Assembly: GCF_002976435.1 (NCBI RefSeq)
Contig: NZ_PUGF01000015.1
Span: forward strand, 62,001-126,000
Direction of reading: 5' to 3'
DNA length: 64,000 nucleotides
Origin: Solimicrobium silvestre
GTDB taxonomy: Bacteria; Pseudomonadota; Gammaproteobacteria; Burkholderiales; Burkholderiaceae_D
In this document: one piece after another, positions 19,095-28,309 of the stretch
Layout of the letters: each line of letters opens with the position of its first letter
How positions within the stretch are numbered: the first letter of the stretch is position 1
Notes under the pieces: generated by a model
What the model saw: only the letters and a program-made list of their open reading frames with translations
The model's database searches: none
Told to the model about the DNA's origin: nothing
Program-made: the position numbers and the translations under genes

Positions 19095-21854
19095 ATGGGA
19101 ATGGATAGAAATACTTTACTTAATTCAAGTCGCGCTACATTCCTCTCAACATTCAATTCGTTGATTGAGGGCGTGGTGCGTCGGTCTTTTGAACAGCTTT
19201 ACGATAAAGCCGATAAAAGTATTAATTCACAAATGCAACGGCATATGTTGGATGCGCGTACTTTATTAATGCGCAATGACGTTGCGTTGATCAAAAACAT
19301 CGTCGGCAAACTTGAAGCATTGCTAAACCGTAGTTTTCAGACAGCTTACGATACCTTTAGACCTTCCTTTTTCACTGCCGGTAAGGCGAGTTCTTTGGCG
19401 TTGATGGATCTCAATACGTTTGAAGATGACTTGCGGGTGGATATTATTACCAGCCGCTTTCGTAGTGAAGCTGAAGAACAATTACGCGATTTGAATATCC
19501 GCATCGCCATCCTTTTTGAGCGCAATGATATTGCCGAGCGCGAAAATCCATTTCGTCCTTATTTACTGACTCGTGCCATCGTTCTTGGTGTTGAGGCGAT
19601 CAACGCAGAAGCCGAGCTGGCAGTAATTTTAACTGACCAACTGGCCGAAGAATTGGGGCTAAATATCGTCTCGCTCTATGAGTCAATTAACCAGCATTTA
19701 TCTGAATGCGGCGTAGCTGCTCAACTGCAATTTAAACCGCAACGCATGCCATCTGACTTGACGAACCCGGTCGGTTATGAGGCCGAAGGCAATGCAGCGA
19801 ATGTGGGCGCGAACGAAGCTTCGGCGCATCCGCGTCACCATCCGCATCCGGCAAATAAGGCCGAGTCAGCTGCGAACAAAGCCGGAAAAATTGAGCATTT
19901 ATTGCAGATGGTGAAGCACGGTAATCCGCAGCAAATGCAATCTGGTGCTAGTTACGATTCTTTTAATGAAGGCAGTTTTAATGGCGGTGGTGGCGCAAGT
20001 TCTGGTTCCGGAAGAACCGGCGTTGGTGGCTTCGGCGGATCAGGCGGTGGAATGGCCGGTGGTTCGCATGCCGCATCACCCATGAGTCATGGAAGCTCGC
20101 AAGGTTCGGGCGGTGGCTTATTGAATCATGCCGGCTCGGCTGTCAGTGGCTGGCTGGAAGGTGCGCAAGAAGTCGGTGATGCACTGCGGCGTGTGTTCTT
20201 GGGTGGAACAAGCGGCGGCGCTAGTGCGCATGGTAATAGTAGTGGCAATGAATACGGTAATGCCGCACAAGGTAATAGTATGCACGGTGAAGGGCATGAC
20301 CAGGGTCAATCTGGTGGCGCTGGGCACTTTAAGTCAATTTCGCCGCAGCTGAGTCATGCGCTGCATTCACCGGTTCCAAGTACCGGTGAGATGACGGGTG
20401 TGGATGGTGAAGTACGTAACCTGATTATTGAGAGCCGCGATAGCCTGAATGCGATGGCGGCAGATCAGCATGAAAAAATGACCATCGACATCGTTGCGAT
20501 GTTATTTGAGTTTATTTTAAAAGATCATCAAGTGCCTGCAGAAGTACGCGCTCAATTGGGACGCTTGCAATTTTCTGTGCTCAAAATGGCGCTGATGGAT
20601 TCGGCGTTATTAACTAAAAAAAGTCATCCCGCACGTTTGTTGGTGAATCGAATCGGTTCTATTTCTGTCGGACTCCAGCAGATAGATCCAACCGGTGAGC
20701 GGATTTCAGCAGAAATCTGTCGGATAGTGGAAGAGCTGTTAGCCAGTGACTCTGAAAGCCCTGAATTGTTTAGCAAAATGCTGGATCAGCTGGATGTGTT
20801 TATTGCGCGCGAATTATTGGCATCGAATACAAATGTGGAGCAGGCAGTTAATGTAGTGATTAATGCCGAACATCGTTCAGAGCGTTTTAGTCACGCCAGC
20901 GCCAAGCTGGAAAAAATGTTGGATGGCATCGCCGTTACACCGTATTTGCGGCGGTTTTTGCTGGATACCTGGTCACATGTAATCGAACGGGTAGAGCGTA
21001 ATCCTCATGTCGATTCCACTCGCTTTCGCTTGCTGGTGCCTAATTTATTGTGGAGTATTTTGCCTAAAGCCAGCCACGATGATCGTGCGATGTTATTGCA
21101 GGTTATCCCCGGTTTGGTTCCTGTGTTACGGGAAGGAATGAGCTTGGTGGCATGGCTGCCTGAGCATCAGCAAGAATTATTAAATTGGTTGGTTGATGCG
21201 CACACCACCGTTATGCGCGCCGCAGCAAGTATTGATCCGGTCGTATCCCTGGTTGAAGTGCAACGCCATTTCCATGAGTTTGTTTATCCGGATGATGAAC
21301 CTTTGCCGGCTCTTCCAGTGACATACAAAGGGGATGTCAATCGTTCGTTTTTAGATGAGGCAATCAGAGAGCTGGAACTTGAGTTGCATGCAGTTGGAGT
21401 GCTGCAAGATCTGGATGTGAAGCCAGAGCTGATTGACCCGGATCACCACTATGAAGAAGAATTTGTATCTAAGTCTGAGCCAGAAACTGAATTCGACACG
21501 ACGTCGAGCGGGTTTTATACGACAGTCGGTGCGATCGAAAAAAATAGTGCAGCTAAAGAGGCGGAGGGTAGTGAAACTGACATCCTGGATCGCTTGCGTA
21601 GCGGTGTTATTGTTGAAATTAATCTCTCAGGAACGCCAACTAAAGGCCGCCTGAATTGGATTAGCCCGAATTCGTCCAATTTGATTTTGACGGTCAATGG
21701 GCAAGAAGCCCCATCGATTATCAGTGTGCGTATGTTCCGGCGCATGCTAAAAAGTTCGCGGGCCCGGTTTGTGGAAGTGGCGCCCTTATTCGAGCGCGCT
21801 GTACAGTCGTTATTAGAATCTGCCGACTTGGTGGATTTAGCACACGCAGCATAA
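19095..21854 (+). CDS. DUF1631 family protein with a long glycine-rich insert
   Basis: A 919-residue soluble protein. The N-terminal part (residues 1-230) and the C-terminal part (about 440-919) match the DUF1631 architecture known from Burkholderiales and Pseudomonas, whose function is unclear. Between them is an unusual low-complexity segment, roughly residues 295-450, made mostly of Gly, Ser, His, Asn and Ala (for example GGFGGSGGGMAGGSH). It should be disordered. The C-terminal TPTKGRLNWISPNSSNLILT segment looks like a small beta-barrel. An AGGG ribosome-binding site precedes the ATG, and another ATG lies nine bases later. Confidence 0.8.
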   Translation: MGMDRNTLLNSSRATFLSTFNSLIEGVVRRSFEQLYDKADKSINSQMQRHMLDARTLLMRNDVALIKNIVGKLEALLNRSFQTAYDTFRPSFFTAGKASSLALMDLNTFEDDLRVDIITSRFRSEAEEQLRDLNIRIAILFERNDIAERENPFRPYLLTRAIVLGVEAINAEAELAVILTDQLAEELGLNIVSLYESINQHLSECGVAAQLQFKPQRMPSDLTNPVGYEAEGNAANVGANEASAHPRHHPHPANKAESAANKAGKIEHLLQMVKHGNPQQMQSGASYDSFNEGSFNGGGGASSGSGRTGVGGFGGSGGGMAGGSHAASPMSHGSSQGSGGGLLNHAGSAVSGWLEGAQEVGDALRRVFLGGTSGGASAHGNSSGNEYGNAAQGNSMHGEGHDQGQSGGAGHFKSISPQLSHALHSPVPSTGEMTGVDGEVRNLIIESRDSLNAMAADQHEKMTIDIVAMLFEFILKDHQVPAEVRAQLGRLQFSVLKMALMDSALLTKKSHPARLLVNRIGSISVGLQQIDPTGERISAEICRIVEELLASDSESPELFSKMLDQLDVFIARELLASNTNVEQAVNVVINAEHRSERFSHASAKLEKMLDGIAVTPYLRRFLLDTWSHVIERVERNPHVDSTRFRLLVPNLLWSILPKASHDDRAMLLQVIPGLVPVLREGMSLVAWLPEHQQELLNWLVDAHTTVMRAAASIDPVVSLVEVQRHFHEFVYPDDEPLPALPVTYKGDVNRSFLDEAIRELELELHAVGVLQDLDVKPELIDPDHHYEEEFVSKSEPETEFDTTSSGFYTTVGAIEKNSAAKEAEGSETDILDRLRSGVIVEINLSGTPTKGRLNWISPNSSNLILTVNGQEAPSIISVRMFRRMLKSSRARFVEVAPLFERAVQSLLESADLVDLAHAA

Positions 21855-21934
21855 TCTCAGAATAATCTCACCTTGCTGGTTCCTCGCACATGCTAGAATT
21901 TGGCGCACTATTTATTCGCTCAAGTGAGATCGCC

Positions 21935-22678
21935 ATGTTACGCAAATTGATTGGTTGTTGCCTTGTTTTACTGGCTGGCTCCAGCTTTGCCGATGAAGTA
22001 CAAGTCGCTGTGGCTGCTAATTTTGCTGCACCCATGAAGCAGATTGCACTGGCATTTGAGCAAACTACCGGACACAAAGCGCTGCTGTCTTTTGGCGCAA
22101 CCGGCAAATTTTATGCGCAGATTAAAAATGCCGCACCGTTTGATATTTTGTTGGCAGCCGATCAAACTACTCCCACCCAATTAGCCCAAGAGCAAGCCGC
22201 TGTAGCGGGCAGTCAATTTACCTATGCAATCGGCAAATTAGTCTTGTGGTCAGCTGCGGCGGGCTTGGTTGATGCGCAAGGTGCCATATTAAAACACGGC
22301 AGTTTTGCGCACTTGGCGTTAGCTTCACCCAAGCAAGCGCCGTATGGCGCTGCTGCGCTGGAGACATTGACTGCGCTGAATTTGGTCAAGGAATTGTCGC
22401 CCAAATTTGTGCAAGGTGAAAGCATAGGCCAGACCTATACCTTTGTCGCTACCGGCAATGCAGAACTTGGCTTTGTGGCATTGTCGCAAGTGTGGGAAAA
22501 CAATCAAATCAAATCCGGTTCTGCGTGGATAGTCCCTGAAAATTTATATGCACCGTTGCGCCAGGACGCGATTCTGCTCAAGCATGGCAAAGATAATTCG
22601 GCCGCTTTAGCCTTGTTGGCGTATTTAAAAACCGATGCCGCTAAAAACATCATTCGCTCTTACGGATACCGTTTTTAA
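21935..22678 (+). CDS. modA: Molybdate ABC transporter substrate-binding protein
   Basis: A 247-residue periplasmic protein with a Sec signal peptide (cleavage after AGSSFA). The mature start [19 protein letters not shown] and the [20 protein letters not shown] segment are classic ModA and line the oxyanion pocket. I chose ATG 21935 over 21890 because it places the hydrophobic core directly after MLRK. Its stop overlaps the modB start by one base. Confidence 0.94.
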   Translation: MLRKLIGCCLVLLAGSSFADEVQVAVAANFAAPMKQIALAFEQTTGHKALLSFGATGKFYAQIKNAAPFDILLAADQTTPTQLAQEQAAVAGSQFTYAIGKLVLWSAAAGLVDAQGAILKHGSFAHLALASPKQAPYGAAALETLTALNLVKELSPKFVQGESIGQTYTFVATGNAELGFVALSQVWENNQIKSGSAWIVPENLYAPLRQDAILLKHGKDNSAALALLAYLKTDAAKNIIRSYGYRF

Positions 22679-23361
22679 TGGACGCCGCTGATTTAGGCGC
22701 AATCTGGTTAACTCTTAAATTAGCCACGCTCACCACGGTTATTTTGCTCTTGCTAGGTACGCCGTTAGCGTGGTGGTTGGCGCGCACCAAATCCAGATCT
22801 AAAAACGTAATACGCACTTTAGTCGCGTTGCCACTAGTGCTGCCGCCGACGGTGATTGGTTTCTATTTGCTGGTATTTATGGGCCCGCATGGTGCATTTG
22901 GGCAGTTGACGCAAACACTGGGTCTGGGCTTGTTACCATTCACGTTTTCTGGTTTAGTGATTGCTTCCATGCTGTATTCCATGCCGTTTGTCGTGCAACC
23001 TTTATATAACGCGTTTGAAGCAATCGGCGAGCGGCCATTGGAAGTCGCTGCCACTTTGCGTGCAACGCCGTTAGATACGTTTTTTTCTGTAGTGCTGCCG
23101 TTAGCCAAGCCTGGTTATTTAACGGCCACGGTGATGGGTTTTGCGCATACGGTCGGGGAGTTTGGGGTAGTGCTGATGATAGGCGGGAATATCGCTGATA
23201 AAACCCGGGTAGTTTCCGTGCAAATTTATGATCATGTCGATGCGCTGGAATATGCACATGCGCATAGTTTGTCGGCTGTCATGCTAGTGTTTTCATTCGT
23301 GGTATTGCTGTTACTGTATAAATTCAATCCGACTAATTCCGCGGGAAAATCCTCGTTATGA
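22678..23361 (+). CDS. modB: Molybdate ABC transporter permease
   Basis: A 227-residue inner-membrane permease with five or six hydrophobic helices. [20 protein letters not shown] near residue 50 and the EAA-loop region [20 protein letters not shown], which contacts ModC, are diagnostic of ModB. The start codon overlaps the modA stop and the end overlaps the modC start by four bases, so the three genes form one translationally coupled operon. Confidence 0.95.
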   Translation: MDAADLGAIWLTLKLATLTTVILLLLGTPLAWWLARTKSRSKNVIRTLVALPLVLPPTVIGFYLLVFMGPHGAFGQLTQTLGLGLLPFTFSGLVIASMLYSMPFVVQPLYNAFEAIGERPLEVAATLRATPLDTFFSVVLPLAKPGYLTATVMGFAHTVGEFGVVLMIGGNIADKTRVVSVQIYDHVDALEYAHAHSLSAVMLVFSFVVLLLLYKFNPTNSAGKSSL

Positions 23362-24422
23362 GCGGCGTACATCTGCAATTAAAGCTGCCCAATCTGGCGA
23401 TAGATTTATCGCTGCCAAATATTGGAATTAGCGCTATCGTCGGGCCCTCTGGCGCAGGTAAAACAACCTTGCTGCGCGCAGTGGCTGGGCTGGAATCTGT
23501 TTGCCGTGGACGAGTCGACATTAATGGCGCAGTTTGGCAGGACGATACTCAAAAAATATTTTTGGCGGCGCACCAACGCTCGGTCGGATTTGTATTCCAG
23601 GAAGCGAGTTTATTTACGCATTTATCGGTTCAAGGCAATCTCGAATTTGGACTACGCCGCATTCCGGTTGCGGAGCAAAAGGTGTCTTTATCGCAGGCGG
23701 TGGAATTGCTAGGGATTGGGCCACTATTAAATCGCTCTCCAGCGACTCTTTCTGGCGGTGAAAAGCAGAGGGTAGCAATCGCCCGTGCTTTGGCAACCAG
23801 CCCCAAATTATTACTCATGGATGAACCGTTAGCCTCGCTCGATGAGCCGCGCAAAGCAGAAATTTTTCCGTATCTGGAACGACTGCACAGCGAGTTGGAA
23901 ATTCCGCTGTTGTATGTAAGTCATGCTACCGATGAAGTAGCGCGTCTGGCTGATTATGTTGTGATGTTGGACGCTGGGCAAGTGCGTGCGAGCGGCAGCG
24001 TGTTTGAATTATTAACCCGCGCTGACTTACCTTTTGCCCACGGTGATGCTGCTTCCGCTTTAATTGGCGCGAAAGTCATCGCACACGATCCGCATTATCA
24101 ACTTTCTCAATTTGAATTCTCCGGTGGCATATTGTGGCTGCCGCATAGCGCAACTGCATTAGGGAATACGGTACGTTTGCGGATTCAGGCGCGTGATGTG
24201 AGCTTGTCATTGACTCAGCAAATTGGCTCTAGTATTTTGAATTCTTTGGCGGTGAAAATTAGCGCAATCCAGGGCGATGCGCTGGGTTTGGTGATGGTGG
24301 AGTTAGACGCCGGCGGCACGCGTTTGTTGGCGCGCATTACTAGAAAATCGGCAGAACAATTAGGGTTGGTAATTGGCATGGCGTTGTTCGCGCAGATTAA
24401 GGGTGTGGCGATATTGAAGTGA
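23358..24422 (+). CDS. modC: Molybdate ABC transporter ATP-binding protein
   Basis: A 354-residue ATPase. Walker A is GPSGAGKT (residues 29-36), the ABC signature is [15 protein letters not shown], and Walker B is [14 protein letters not shown]. The C-terminal 120 residues, including [17 protein letters not shown], form the MOP/TOBE domain that senses molybdate. The start overlaps the modB stop. No ModE-type operator was recognised in the 80 bp before modA. Confidence 0.95.
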   Translation: MSGVHLQLKLPNLAIDLSLPNIGISAIVGPSGAGKTTLLRAVAGLESVCRGRVDINGAVWQDDTQKIFLAAHQRSVGFVFQEASLFTHLSVQGNLEFGLRRIPVAEQKVSLSQAVELLGIGPLLNRSPATLSGGEKQRVAIARALATSPKLLLMDEPLASLDEPRKAEIFPYLERLHSELEIPLLYVSHATDEVARLADYVVMLDAGQVRASGSVFELLTRADLPFAHGDAASALIGAKVIAHDPHYQLSQFEFSGGILWLPHSATALGNTVRLRIQARDVSLSLTQQIGSSILNSLAVKISAIQGDALGLVMVELDAGGTRLLARITRKSAEQLGLVIGMALFAQIKGVAILK

Positions 24423-24505
24423 GTTTACATGACTGGCTACGACATGCAGCGTTAACCTAACTGAGCTGCTCTAGGGCTTGTAATTTCTGTACCGCTATCA
24501 TCGCG

Positions 24506-24748
24506 TTACGACGAAAAATAAAGAGCAATCAAAGGGACCAGATTGAACAGAATGATTCCAATTTTATAAATGGCTAATCCCGCGTAGTGAATGGAGTCAA
24601 AAGTTTCAACAGAAAGCTTGAACCAGCGTGTATGCAGACGATAAAGTAAGTCGTGAGCAAGGATTAAGACTCCAAACCAGATGAAAAGCACCGCATAGTT
24701 AATGGCAACACACCACAACAATGCCTCTTTTATTTCATGCGCATTCAT
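24506..24748 (-). CDS. Small membrane protein, DUF6868-like
   Basis: An 80-residue protein with two hydrophobic helices (INYAVLFIWFGVLILAHDLL and YKIGIILFNLVPLIALYF) and a conserved-looking HTRWFKLSVETFDSIHY between them. The pattern resembles a family of small uncharacterised membrane proteins that I recall as DUF6868. Its ATG overlaps the stop of the upstream SpoIIAA-like gene by four bases, so the two are co-translated and probably work together. Function is unknown. Confidence 0.75.
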   Translation of the reverse strand: MNAHEIKEALLWCVAINYAVLFIWFGVLILAHDLLYRLHTRWFKLSVETFDSIHYAGLAIYKIGIILFNLVPLIALYFSS

Positions 24749-25155
24749 GACGTTAACTGCAAGTTTTTCGCACTTGTCGATAATTGCACAGGGGCGGTCT
24801 CCAACCAGTGACGTGCCTTGGCGTCGTCGATAAATGGGAAGTGCCTTATTTCGGCTGATGTAAGGTAGTTGCCAAGTGATGCTGCTATGCCGGCGAAATG
24901 GCTGTCCGTTACGATCGCTACGCGTTCGACGGACTTGTCATGATGACCAACAAAGTGCATATGGGCAGCCAACCCACCGAAGTCTTCCCAGCCGGGAAAT
25001 TCCATGGAATGAATCAAGATACCTTGCAGTTTAGTATGATCCGCGAGATAGGCATTTATCGCCGTATTAAGCCCGTCAAAATCCTCTTTGCTTAATGATG
25101 TGTGAGGAGCCAGCTCCAAGATACCTTCCGGTTGTGAAATTGAGTAGTCGAGCAT
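24745..25155 (-). CDS. SpoIIAA-like (STAS/SEC14-type) protein
   Basis: A 136-residue cytoplasmic protein. The order of elements (ILELAPHTSLSKEDFDGL, LQGILIHSMEFPGWEDFGGL, ERVAIVTDSHFA and IRHFPFIDDAKARHWLE) matches the SpoIIAA-like family, which has a STAS-related fold. The ATG at 25155 has an AGGAG ribosome-binding site. A longer frame to 25326 lacks one and adds an unlikely N terminus. It is paired with the small membrane protein at 24506, and its biochemical role is unknown. Confidence 0.82.
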   Translation of the reverse strand: MLDYSISQPEGILELAPHTSLSKEDFDGLNTAINAYLADHTKLQGILIHSMEFPGWEDFGGLAAHMHFVGHHDKSVERVAIVTDSHFAGIAASLGNYLTSAEIRHFPFIDDAKARHWLETAPVQLSTSAKNLQLTS

Positions 25156-25477
25156 GTGATTCTCCTTGAATATGTGTCTAATCGAATAAGGTAATCTTGT
25201 TGCTGACTGAAAGCTTACTTCCAGGTTCTGGGTAAGTCTGTGCGTATCCGCACTTAGTGTTGAATAAGGTTGGTTTGGATGAATTGAAGTTTGGATTACA
25301 TGCTTAGGTAGTAATACATGTGCCAACGTAAAATTTAGTCATTTTGACGATTATTGAAAAATACTGTTCCAGTATTCCCATTGGGTCGCTATGGAGTTTC
25401 GCCTGGTAGGGTGAAGCCGTTTCATGAGCAGGGGATATATAGTCCGAAACCCTCACTTCACCTCCAGTATTCTCAAT

Positions 25478-26395
25478 TCAAAAAACTAATTTCCGCTGAC
25501 TTTCAAAATAACGTTCTTGGCCCGTAATCGGGTCGTTAAAGCCGATAGAGCGGGCTAGTAATTGCAAAGGCTGCGACATGTCGTCGGCTTTGCAGGGCAG
25601 GGCTATTGGGTAGAAGGCATCGTTCAAAATCGGAATGCCTAATGCAGCCAAATGGACTCTGAGTTGATGTTTGCGCCCGCTTAGTGGGTGCAGACGATAG
25701 CGGCTTACTTGCCCGCTGATTTGTTCGATAAGTTCAATCCGCGTTTCAGAATTGGCGATGCCGGGTACTTCCTGCATGCGGAAAAATGGCGTGCCGGGTG
25801 CCATGCGACTGCGGTAAGTTAAGGGTAACTCGTGGCCGATTAAATTAGGCGCTAAGGCTTCGTATTCTTTCTGCACAGTACGTTGCTGGAATAAAGCTTG
25901 ATACGCGCCGCGACTTGCCAGGTTGATGGAAAAAATCATTACGCCCGCGGTTTCGCGATCTAGCCGGTGAATTGGCGTGAGATCATGGAAGTGGTATTTA
26001 TTTTTTAAACGCACCAGCAAAGTTTCATGCAAAAACCGGCCGGTAGGAATCACCGGTAAAAAATGCGGTTTATCAACGACTAAAATATGCTGATCTTGAA
26101 ACAGGATCTGCTCTTCAAAGGGGATCGGCGTTTCAGCTTCAATTTCACGGTAATAAAAAATCCGTCCGCCCCAGCGATAAGGGCTGGTAGCAGAGTATGG
26201 TGCGCCAGTTTCATTCACTACTTCACCGCGCGCCATGCGGCTTTGCCAAATCTCACTGCTCACATCGGGAAAGCGTTGAATTAAAAATTCCAGCAAGCTG
26301 CTCCACTCACCCTTTTGTAGCCATAAATAACTCGGCGCGACACCATCGCGTATCGGCAACGGTGGGTTCGCGGAAAGGTATTGTTTGGGACTCAT
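25478..26395 (-). CDS. RluA-family RNA pseudouridine synthase
   Basis: A 305-residue enzyme that isomerises uridine in rRNA or tRNA. The catalytic aspartate motif is IHRLDRETAGVMIFS. HILVVDKPHFLPVIPTG before it and LHPLSGRKHQLRVHLAALG after it are typical of the RluA/RluC/TruC group. The N-terminal region is an atypical extension that may replace the S4 domain. The target site cannot be inferred. The start overlaps the end of the MATE pump gene by four bases. Confidence 0.9.
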   Translation of the reverse strand: MSPKQYLSANPPLPIRDGVAPSYLWLQKGEWSSLLEFLIQRFPDVSSEIWQSRMARGEVVNETGAPYSATSPYRWGGRIFYYREIEAETPIPFEEQILFQDQHILVVDKPHFLPVIPTGRFLHETLLVRLKNKYHFHDLTPIHRLDRETAGVMIFSINLASRGAYQALFQQRTVQKEYEALAPNLIGHELPLTYRSRMAPGTPFFRMQEVPGIANSETRIELIEQISGQVSRYRLHPLSGRKHQLRVHLAALGIPILNDAFYPIALPCKADDMSQPLQLLARSIGFNDPITGQERYFESQRKLVF

Positions 26396-27765
26396 GGGTT
26401 AAGGAGGTTATGTTGATTATTGTGCAAAATAAGCTGGCTATGGCTAGTGCGTCTGAATAAAAATTGCAAGGCCAGCGCAGTAAATGTGAGTGCAATAATT
26501 AACGCAATCCAATAGCCGCGCACGCCTAAACCTGGATAAGTATCGGTGCCAAAAGTGAGTAAATAACCGAGCGGCATGCCGATAATCCAGAACGCAGTCA
26601 TGTGTATCATCATCGGAACGCGGGTGACTTTGTAGCCGCGTAACACGCCGGCACTAACGACTTGGGTAATGTCGGAAAATTGGAAAATGCCTGCTAATAC
26701 AATCAGGTTCCCGGCCAATGCTAATACCGCTTCGTCTTGGGTGTACCAGCGGGATACCCAATGCGAACCAAAAATCATCAAGCAGCCTGACATGACCGCA
26801 ATGAATAGCCCTAGGCGGATGCCGTTTTGACCTATTGCACGTGCTTCTTCAAAATTTTTCGCGCCGACTGCATGGCCAACCCGCACGGTTAATGCTGTGC
26901 CGACTGCCATTGGTACCATAAAAGTGAGTGAACAAAAGTTGAGCGCAATTTGATGTGCCGCGACTGACGTCGTACCAAGTTTGGCGATGATTAAGGCGAT
27001 AAAACTAAACGCACTGACTTCGACTAAAAACATGATGCCGATCGGTAAACCAAGTTTGAATAACTGTTTTTGTACGGCAGAGTTCCAGCCTTGCCAAGCC
27101 CTGAATGGATGGGTTTGTTGATAGTAGTCGGTGCGCAAAATCCACGCGGAAAGCAGGATGAAATTAACCCATACGCAAAATGCAGTCGCCCAGCCGCAGC
27201 CAACGCCGCCCATTGCTGGGAAACCTAAATGGCCATAAATTAAGATCCAGTTTGCGGGGATATTTAACAGCAGGCAAAACACCGAAATGATCATCATCGG
27301 CTTGGTATGTTTCAATGCCGCGCTATAGCTGTATAGCACCCGATATAGTGCAAAGGCCGGTAAGCCCCAGCTGATTGCTTTTAAAAAATCTGCTGCCTTA
27401 TTCGCGATTAATGGTTCTAGCCCAAGGTGTGGAAAAATCGGCAGTAGTAAGCGGGTTGCGATCCAAGCGAGTGCTGCGATTATTAAAGCTTGTACTAATG
27501 CTTGCTGGGTCAGCGCTGAAATGGAGCCGGTGTCATTTGCCCCGACTTTTTGTGCGACCAGTGGGCTAGTCGCCAGCAAATAGCCGAGCATGGTCACGAT
27601 TAAGGTGACCCAAATTGAGGAGCCAACAGAAACCGCGGCCAGGTCGCCGGCAGACACGTGACCTGCCATAACCGTATCAATAAATGCGGTGCCGGTAGAG
27701 GCCAGTTGGCCGACGGCAATCGGCCAGGCTAAATGCCAGGTGGCGCGGGTATCTTTTAAACGCAT
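26392..27765 (-). CDS. MATE family efflux transporter (NorM-like)
   Basis: A 457-residue inner-membrane protein with about 12 hydrophobic segments in two halves. MATE hallmarks are PIAVGQLASTGTAFIDTVMAG at the N terminus, SWGLPAFALYRVLYSYSAAL in the middle and MAVGTALTVRVGHAVGA in the second half. It probably exports cationic compounds against Na+ or H+. I chose ATG 27765 because the longer frame (27861) would run through the inverted-repeat element just upstream. It is coupled to the pseudouridine synthase gene. Confidence 0.9.
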   Translation of the reverse strand: MRLKDTRATWHLAWPIAVGQLASTGTAFIDTVMAGHVSAGDLAAVSVGSSIWVTLIVTMLGYLLATSPLVAQKVGANDTGSISALTQQALVQALIIAALAWIATRLLLPIFPHLGLEPLIANKAADFLKAISWGLPAFALYRVLYSYSAALKHTKPMMIISVFCLLLNIPANWILIYGHLGFPAMGGVGCGWATAFCVWVNFILLSAWILRTDYYQQTHPFRAWQGWNSAVQKQLFKLGLPIGIMFLVEVSAFSFIALIIAKLGTTSVAAHQIALNFCSLTFMVPMAVGTALTVRVGHAVGAKNFEEARAIGQNGIRLGLFIAVMSGCLMIFGSHWVSRWYTQDEAVLALAGNLIVLAGIFQFSDITQVVSAGVLRGYKVTRVPMMIHMTAFWIIGMPLGYLLTFGTDTYPGLGVRGYWIALIIALTFTALALQFLFRRTSHSQLILHNNQHNLLNP

Positions 27766-27807
27766 AGTAGTCTTCGTTGATGAGTTGCAATGTTTTGGAC
27801 TGAATTT

Positions 27808-27878
27808 ATAGGACTTACGCAAAGTCACTCCAGCGGCGTTGCGCACTCCTTGCTGGAACAATTTTACGTAAGCCCTAT
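27808..27878. repeat. 71-bp inverted-repeat element (MITE-like)
   Basis: The ends are ATAGGACTTACGCAAA and, on the other strand, ATAGGGCTTACGTAAA, matching at 14 of 16 positions. An inner TCCAGC/GCTGGA pair extends the fold. A 13-base copy of the left end (TAGGACTTACGCA) recurs at 34614-34626 on the minus strand. It has no coding capacity and looks like a small non-autonomous element or a REP-type palindrome. Confidence 0.6.
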
Positions 27879-27929
27879 TAATGTAGTCAGTTTTTTCCGG
27901 AATGTAGTTAGATAAGTGCCGACTGAGAT

Positions 27930-28178
27930 CTATTTTTTCCAGTAGGATATTTCTTGCTCATGGCAAGAAATATCCATTTCGGCAACACGATCTTGCATAT
28001 GTGATTGCGCATCGGCAATTGCCTGATTGTAGATGCTTGGGCCTAATTCTCGTAAGCAAAAATCTAAAAATAGTGTGGATTTTAAGCTGCCAATTTCCTC
28101 ATCCATATGCTCTTTGAAAAAGCGCTGGATCGAGCCTAATAAACGCTCTTCATTTTCTTTGCTTAGTTTAATTGCCAT
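27930..28178 (-). CDS. DUF2164 family protein
   Basis: An 82-residue small cytoplasmic protein. The MAIKLSKENEERLLGSIQRF start, the LKSTLFLDFCLRELGPSIYN core and the acidic C terminus fit the DUF2164 family of uncharacterised bacterial proteins. A GAGACG sequence precedes the ATG. It is a single gene flanked by the inverted-repeat element and the TonB receptor gene. Confidence 0.82.
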   Translation of the reverse strand: MAIKLSKENEERLLGSIQRFFKEHMDEEIGSLKSTLFLDFCLRELGPSIYNQAIADAQSHMQDRVAEMDISCHEQEISYWKK

Positions 28179-28309
28179 GATCGCGTCTCACTGATCCTCT
28201 ATTTATAAAGGATGAATGCTACACCAAACGCGATGTTCTTGGATATGGCAGGAGACGTGGCAGGGAGGATTACATGATCCGTAAGCGTTGTTAGAGTTCA
28301 AGCGGCTCA

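Noticed and set aside
21855-21934. ModE operator or molybdenum-cofactor riboswitch before modA
   Set aside because: The gap is too short for the riboswitch, and no TATATA-type inverted repeat is present.
25327-25477. Possible small RNA with GGTGAAG/CTTCACC pairing
   Set aside because: The 7-bp stem has a long loop and no terminator or promoter that I could support.
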